A DNA stretch of 8,997 nucleotides from DYGT01 sp964607795 (lineage in GTDB: Bacteria > Patescibacteriota > Microgenomatia > UBA8517), in assembly GCA_964607795.1 (NCBI GenBank), contig CAZSLA010000030.1, positions 1 through 8,997 on the forward strand, written 5' to 3'. The notes under the pieces are model-generated. The model saw only the letters and a list, made by a program, of their open reading frames with translations, was not told the DNA's origin and made no database searches. Each line of letters opens with the position of its first letter. Position 1 is the first letter of the stretch. Made by a program: the position numbers and the translations under genes. Positions 6,930 through 8,997 of this stretch are shown piece after piece.

Positions 6930-7583
6930 ATGCAGGAAAAAACGGCTATTACCGAACTCAAGCACGCTCTTGGTTTATATGTTTTTTTGCTTTTGGTTTG
7001 GGGATTTTACAGGCTTTTATTTCAGCTTCCCGCGGCTCTGGAGGAATTTATTATCAAGCCCCTGGTATGGCTTGGGCCCATGTTTTATTTACTTCGGAAA
7101 GAACAAGCGCCCCTGTCTACCATTGGCGTTACGCAAAATAATTTATTCCCCACCCTTTATCTGGCAATTATTTTGGGTGCCGTATTTTCAATGGAGGGGG
7201 TAATTGTTAATTATTTAAAATACGGAGCCGTTGAGTTCTATGCCAATTTGGGTGAAAGCCCGTTTTTGCTGTTGCTTGCCATTACAGCACTTACGGCCAT
7301 AGTTGAGGAGTTGGTTTTTCGCGGTTTTATTTTTTCGCGGCTTTGGGGTGTGGTCAAAAACGAATGGGGAGCAAACTTCATTACCTCTGTGGGTTGGGTG
7401 CTTATTCATTTGCCGATTGCCATCCTGGACTGGCAATTTAGTTTTCTCAATTTGTTAGCCTACATCCTTTTAGTTTTTGTTTACTCCTTGGGGGCGGGCT
7501 TTGTCTATGCCAGAACCAAAAATGTCTTTTCCGCAGTGCTTTTGAATTTCTTGTGGCAATGGCCGATTATTTTATTCCGTTAA
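6930..7583 (+). CDS. CPBP-family (CAAX protease/Abi) intramembrane glutamic protease-like protein
   Basis: This 217-residue integral membrane protein has about six hydrophobic segments. The conserved CPBP motif 1 is EELVFR at 126-131 (Glu126, Glu127, Arg131). Motif 2 is WxxxH with His160, a Trp replacing the usual Phe. In the third motif the usual HxxxN/D reads NFLWQ around Asn206, so the canonical His seems absent. Family members include CAAX prenyl proteases, bacteriocin-immunity proteins and abortive-infection proteins; which role applies here is not visible. I chose the ATG at 6930 over 6903 because the earlier start adds nine atypical residues overlapping the upstream gene. The 6930 start leaves a 2-nt gap after its stop, typical of coupled translation. 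The pairing with a HEPN protein suggests, but does not show, a stress or immunity role. Confidence 0.8.
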   Translation: MQEKTAITELKHALGLYVFLLLVWGFYRLLFQLPAALEEFIIKPLVWLGPMFYLLRKEQAPLSTIGVTQNNLFPTLYLAIILGAVFSMEGVIVNYLKYGAVEFYANLGESPFLLLLAITALTAIVEELVFRGFIFSRLWGVVKNEWGANFITSVGWVLIHLPIAILDWQFSFLNLLAYILLVFVYSLGAGFVYARTKNVFSAVLLNFLWQWPIILFR

Positions 7584-7599
7584 TGTATTGGTACGTTAA
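7580..7599 (+). repeat. Imperfect palindrome overlapping the CPBP stop codon
   Basis: TTAATGTA and TACGTTAA form an 8-bp inverted repeat with one G-T pair around a TTGG loop. The stop codon TAA (7581-7583) lies inside the left arm. The stem is AT-rich and no T-run follows, so a strong intrinsic terminator is unlikely. A weak terminator or an operator-like site are alternatives. Confidence 0.3.
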
Positions 7600-7656
7600 T
7601 CAAGTTAAAATAAGATTAAGATTTGCATAATTTTCAAAAAATAGCCTTAGCAGGAC

Positions 7657-7686
7657 TTGATTCTACAGCACAATATTTGTTAAGTT
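7657..7686 (+). promoter_or_regulatory. Candidate promoter for the CSLREA protein gene
   Basis: TTGATT (7657-7662) and TAAGTT (7681-7686) are 18 bp apart, and TGT precedes the -10, giving an extended -10. The -10 ends eight bases before the ATG at 7695, again the leaderless geometry. The -10 match is poor. The rest of the 111-bp gap (7584-7694) is AT-rich with no gene I can support. Confidence 0.3.
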
Positions 7687-7694
7687 AAATTATC

Positions 7695-8997
7695 ATGTCA
7701 CCCGTCACTAGTCGCCCGTCACAGGGTCTTTTTAAAATATTTATTTTCCTCTTCTCTTTTTTTATTTTTGGTTTATTTATCACAAGCCATGAGCCTTTTG
7801 TTTTTGCCGCAACTTACACAGTCACCAAAACTGCCGATACTAACGACGATACTTGTGATGCAGACTGCTCTCTTCGCGAAGCAATCGCCGCTGCTAACGC
7901 AAATTCAGGAGCAGATACCATTGAGTTTAATATACCCGAAGCGGATGCAGGATATATTCCCGCAGATGGAGAGACGCATGATTATTGGTTAATTAGCCTA
8001 TCGTCTGGATTAACACTATCCGATGATGATGGAGTGTTCATTGATGGATATTCTCAAGACGGAGCATCCCGCAATACCGCATCTTTCGGAGAAACCTTAA
8101 ATACAGTGCTCACGGTACAGATTTTTTTTAATTTCAAGACTCTTCAATTGCAGATAATAGGTGACAACAACCATATTGCGGGACTCAGTATCCGGACTTT
8201 ACGTACTACAAACAGTGTTATCACTATGGATAGCTCAAGTAATAACTGGATAGAAGGGAATTTTTTCGGCACGGATATCTCGGGAGTTTTGGCTAGTAAT
8301 GGCGGCTCGTTTGAACTAAAAAACGGCTCGGCAAACAACATATTCGGTACTGATGGGGATGGGGCAAACGATACAAGTGAGTTCAATCTGTTTGGTGGGG
8401 CAGCAGGAGCGAACACAGGGATTGGAGGTTACATTAGCGTTGGTGTAGATGGTGGTGACGGAAACGTTATTGGCGGAAACTATTTTGGGACAAATAAAAC
8501 AGGTCGCGTGTGTACCACGAAAATTTTGGAAAACGGCGCAATGCAATTTGCAACGGACGATAACCGCATCGGGACTGACTACGACGGAATTTCAGATGCC
8601 GATGAGGCAAACATAATTGGGTGTACTACGGCAAATTCGAATACGAGGAGTTTTATGCGTCTGATCGGTAACGCATCAAGCAACGTTATTCAAGGCAACT
8701 ATATCGGTATAAGTCCTCATGGAGATGCGCTCGGTTCTCTATTCGGCACCAGCAGGCCAGCTATAACTTTGAAAGATGGCGTGCACTACAGCAATTTAAT
8801 AAAGGGAAATACTATAAGTAATGCTGACTATGGTATGGGCTTGCTCGATAATGTAAATGCACTGAACAACACCTTTAGTCTGAATAAAATATTCGGAAAT
8901 GCGATAAAGGAGATAAGCCTTAGTGGAACACAGTCCCTTTTTAATGACCCAGGAGATACAGACACTGGTCCTAATGACCTCATGAACTACCCTCAAA
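7695..8997 (+). CDS. Secreted CSLREA-domain right-handed parallel beta-helix protein, 3'-truncated by window edge
   Basis: The frame is open for 434 codons from the ATG at 7695 to the right edge with no stop. The N-terminus has a few polar/basic residues, a Phe-rich hydrophobic core at about 12-29 and a likely signal-peptidase site near VFAA (36-39). The mature protein starts TYTVTKTAD and contains DADCSLREAIAAANANSGAD (55-74), the CSLREA motif found at the start of many large secreted bacterial proteins. Beta-helix rungs follow, with repeated Asn-Ile/Val-x-Gly-Asn cores: WIEGNFFGTD (185-194), NVIGGNYFGTN (257-267), NVIQGNYIGIS (330-339) and NLIKGNTIS (367-375). The end, DPGDTDTGPNDLMNYPQ, matches the terminal rung motif of such proteins. 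I infer a surface or secreted adhesin-like or carbohydrate-interacting protein, exported by Sec. There is no Shine-Dalgarno. The missing 3' part may hold an anchoring or sorting domain. Confidence 0.88.
   Translation, partial: MSPVTSRPSQGLFKIFIFLFSFFIFGLFITSHEPFVFAATYTVTKTADTNDDTCDADCSLREAIAAANANSGADTIEFNIPEADAGYIPADGETHDYWLISLSSGLTLSDDDGVFIDGYSQDGASRNTASFGETLNTVLTVQIFFNFKTLQLQIIGDNNHIAGLSIRTLRTTNSVITMDSSSNNWIEGNFFGTDISGVLASNGGSFELKNGSANNIFGTDGDGANDTSEFNLFGGAAGANTGIGGYISVGVDGGDGNVIGGNYFGTNKTGRVCTTKILENGAMQFATDDNRIGTDYDGISDADEANIIGCTTANSNTRSFMRLIGNASSNVIQGNYIGISPHGDALGSLFGTSRPAITLKDGVHYSNLIKGNTISNADYGMGLLDNVNALNNTFSLNKIFGNAIKEISLSGTQSLFNDPGDTDTGPNDLMNYPQ

Noticed and set aside
7620..7685. Short open stretch in the gap before the CSLREA gene reading HNFQKIALAGLDSTAQYLLS.
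   Set aside because: Only about 21 codons from a TTG, with no ribosome binding site and no recognisable family. It overlaps the candidate promoter. It could be a gene remnant, but there is not enough to support it.
8122..8129. Run of eight T inside the CSLREA gene as a possible phase-variation tract.
   Set aside because: The frame stays sensible on both sides (IIGDNNHIAGLSI follows), and a single T8 run is not enough evidence for slippage control.

Overview
The window looks like a chromosomal piece from an uncultivated bacterium, most likely of the Candidate Phyla Radiation (Patescibacteria). Microgenomates-type lineages are my best guess. The main reason is the style of the two class A penicillin-binding proteins: a basic N-terminus, an 'ILKDLPSP..STKIYDRNG' entry into the transglycosylase domain, and Cys-containing tails. 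Tight packing and the near absence of Shine-Dalgarno leaders fit as well. The lineage call is from memory of such proteins, not from a search. No rRNA, tRNA, insertion sequence, phage gene or CRISPR array is visible.

Layout. Positions 2-811 (+) hold the C-terminal three quarters of a D-2-hydroxyacid dehydrogenase. Two bases later comes 814-1788 (+), a membrane-anchored serine hydrolase of the class A beta-lactamase fold that appears to lack the deacylating omega-loop glutamate. It converges with, and overlaps by 12 bp, a class A PBP at 1777-4017 (-). After a 116-bp gap carrying a plausible extended -10 promoter lies a second, paralogous class A PBP at 4134-6395 (-). A 31-bp gap with TATA-like hexamers on both strands separates this from a plus-strand pair: a HEPN ribonuclease-like protein resembling the catalytic domain of RnlA toxins (6427-6927), and a CPBP/CAAX-protease-family membrane protein (6930-7583). 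After 111 AT-rich bases, a secreted CSLREA-domain parallel beta-helix protein starts at 7695 and runs off the right edge.

How it fits together. Three proteins (the beta-lactamase-fold hydrolase and the two bifunctional PBPs) form a peptidoglycan synthesis and remodelling cluster acting outside the cytoplasmic membrane. The HEPN-CPBP pair is the most system-like unit: an RNase-toxin-type domain with no recognisable antitoxin, directly followed by a membrane protease-like protein of a family linked to abortive infection and bacteriocin immunity. The CSLREA protein is probably a surface or secreted adhesin-like protein whose full architecture lies outside the window. Several genes here have a -10-like box only 5-12 nt from the start codon, which suggests leaderless or very short-leader transcripts.
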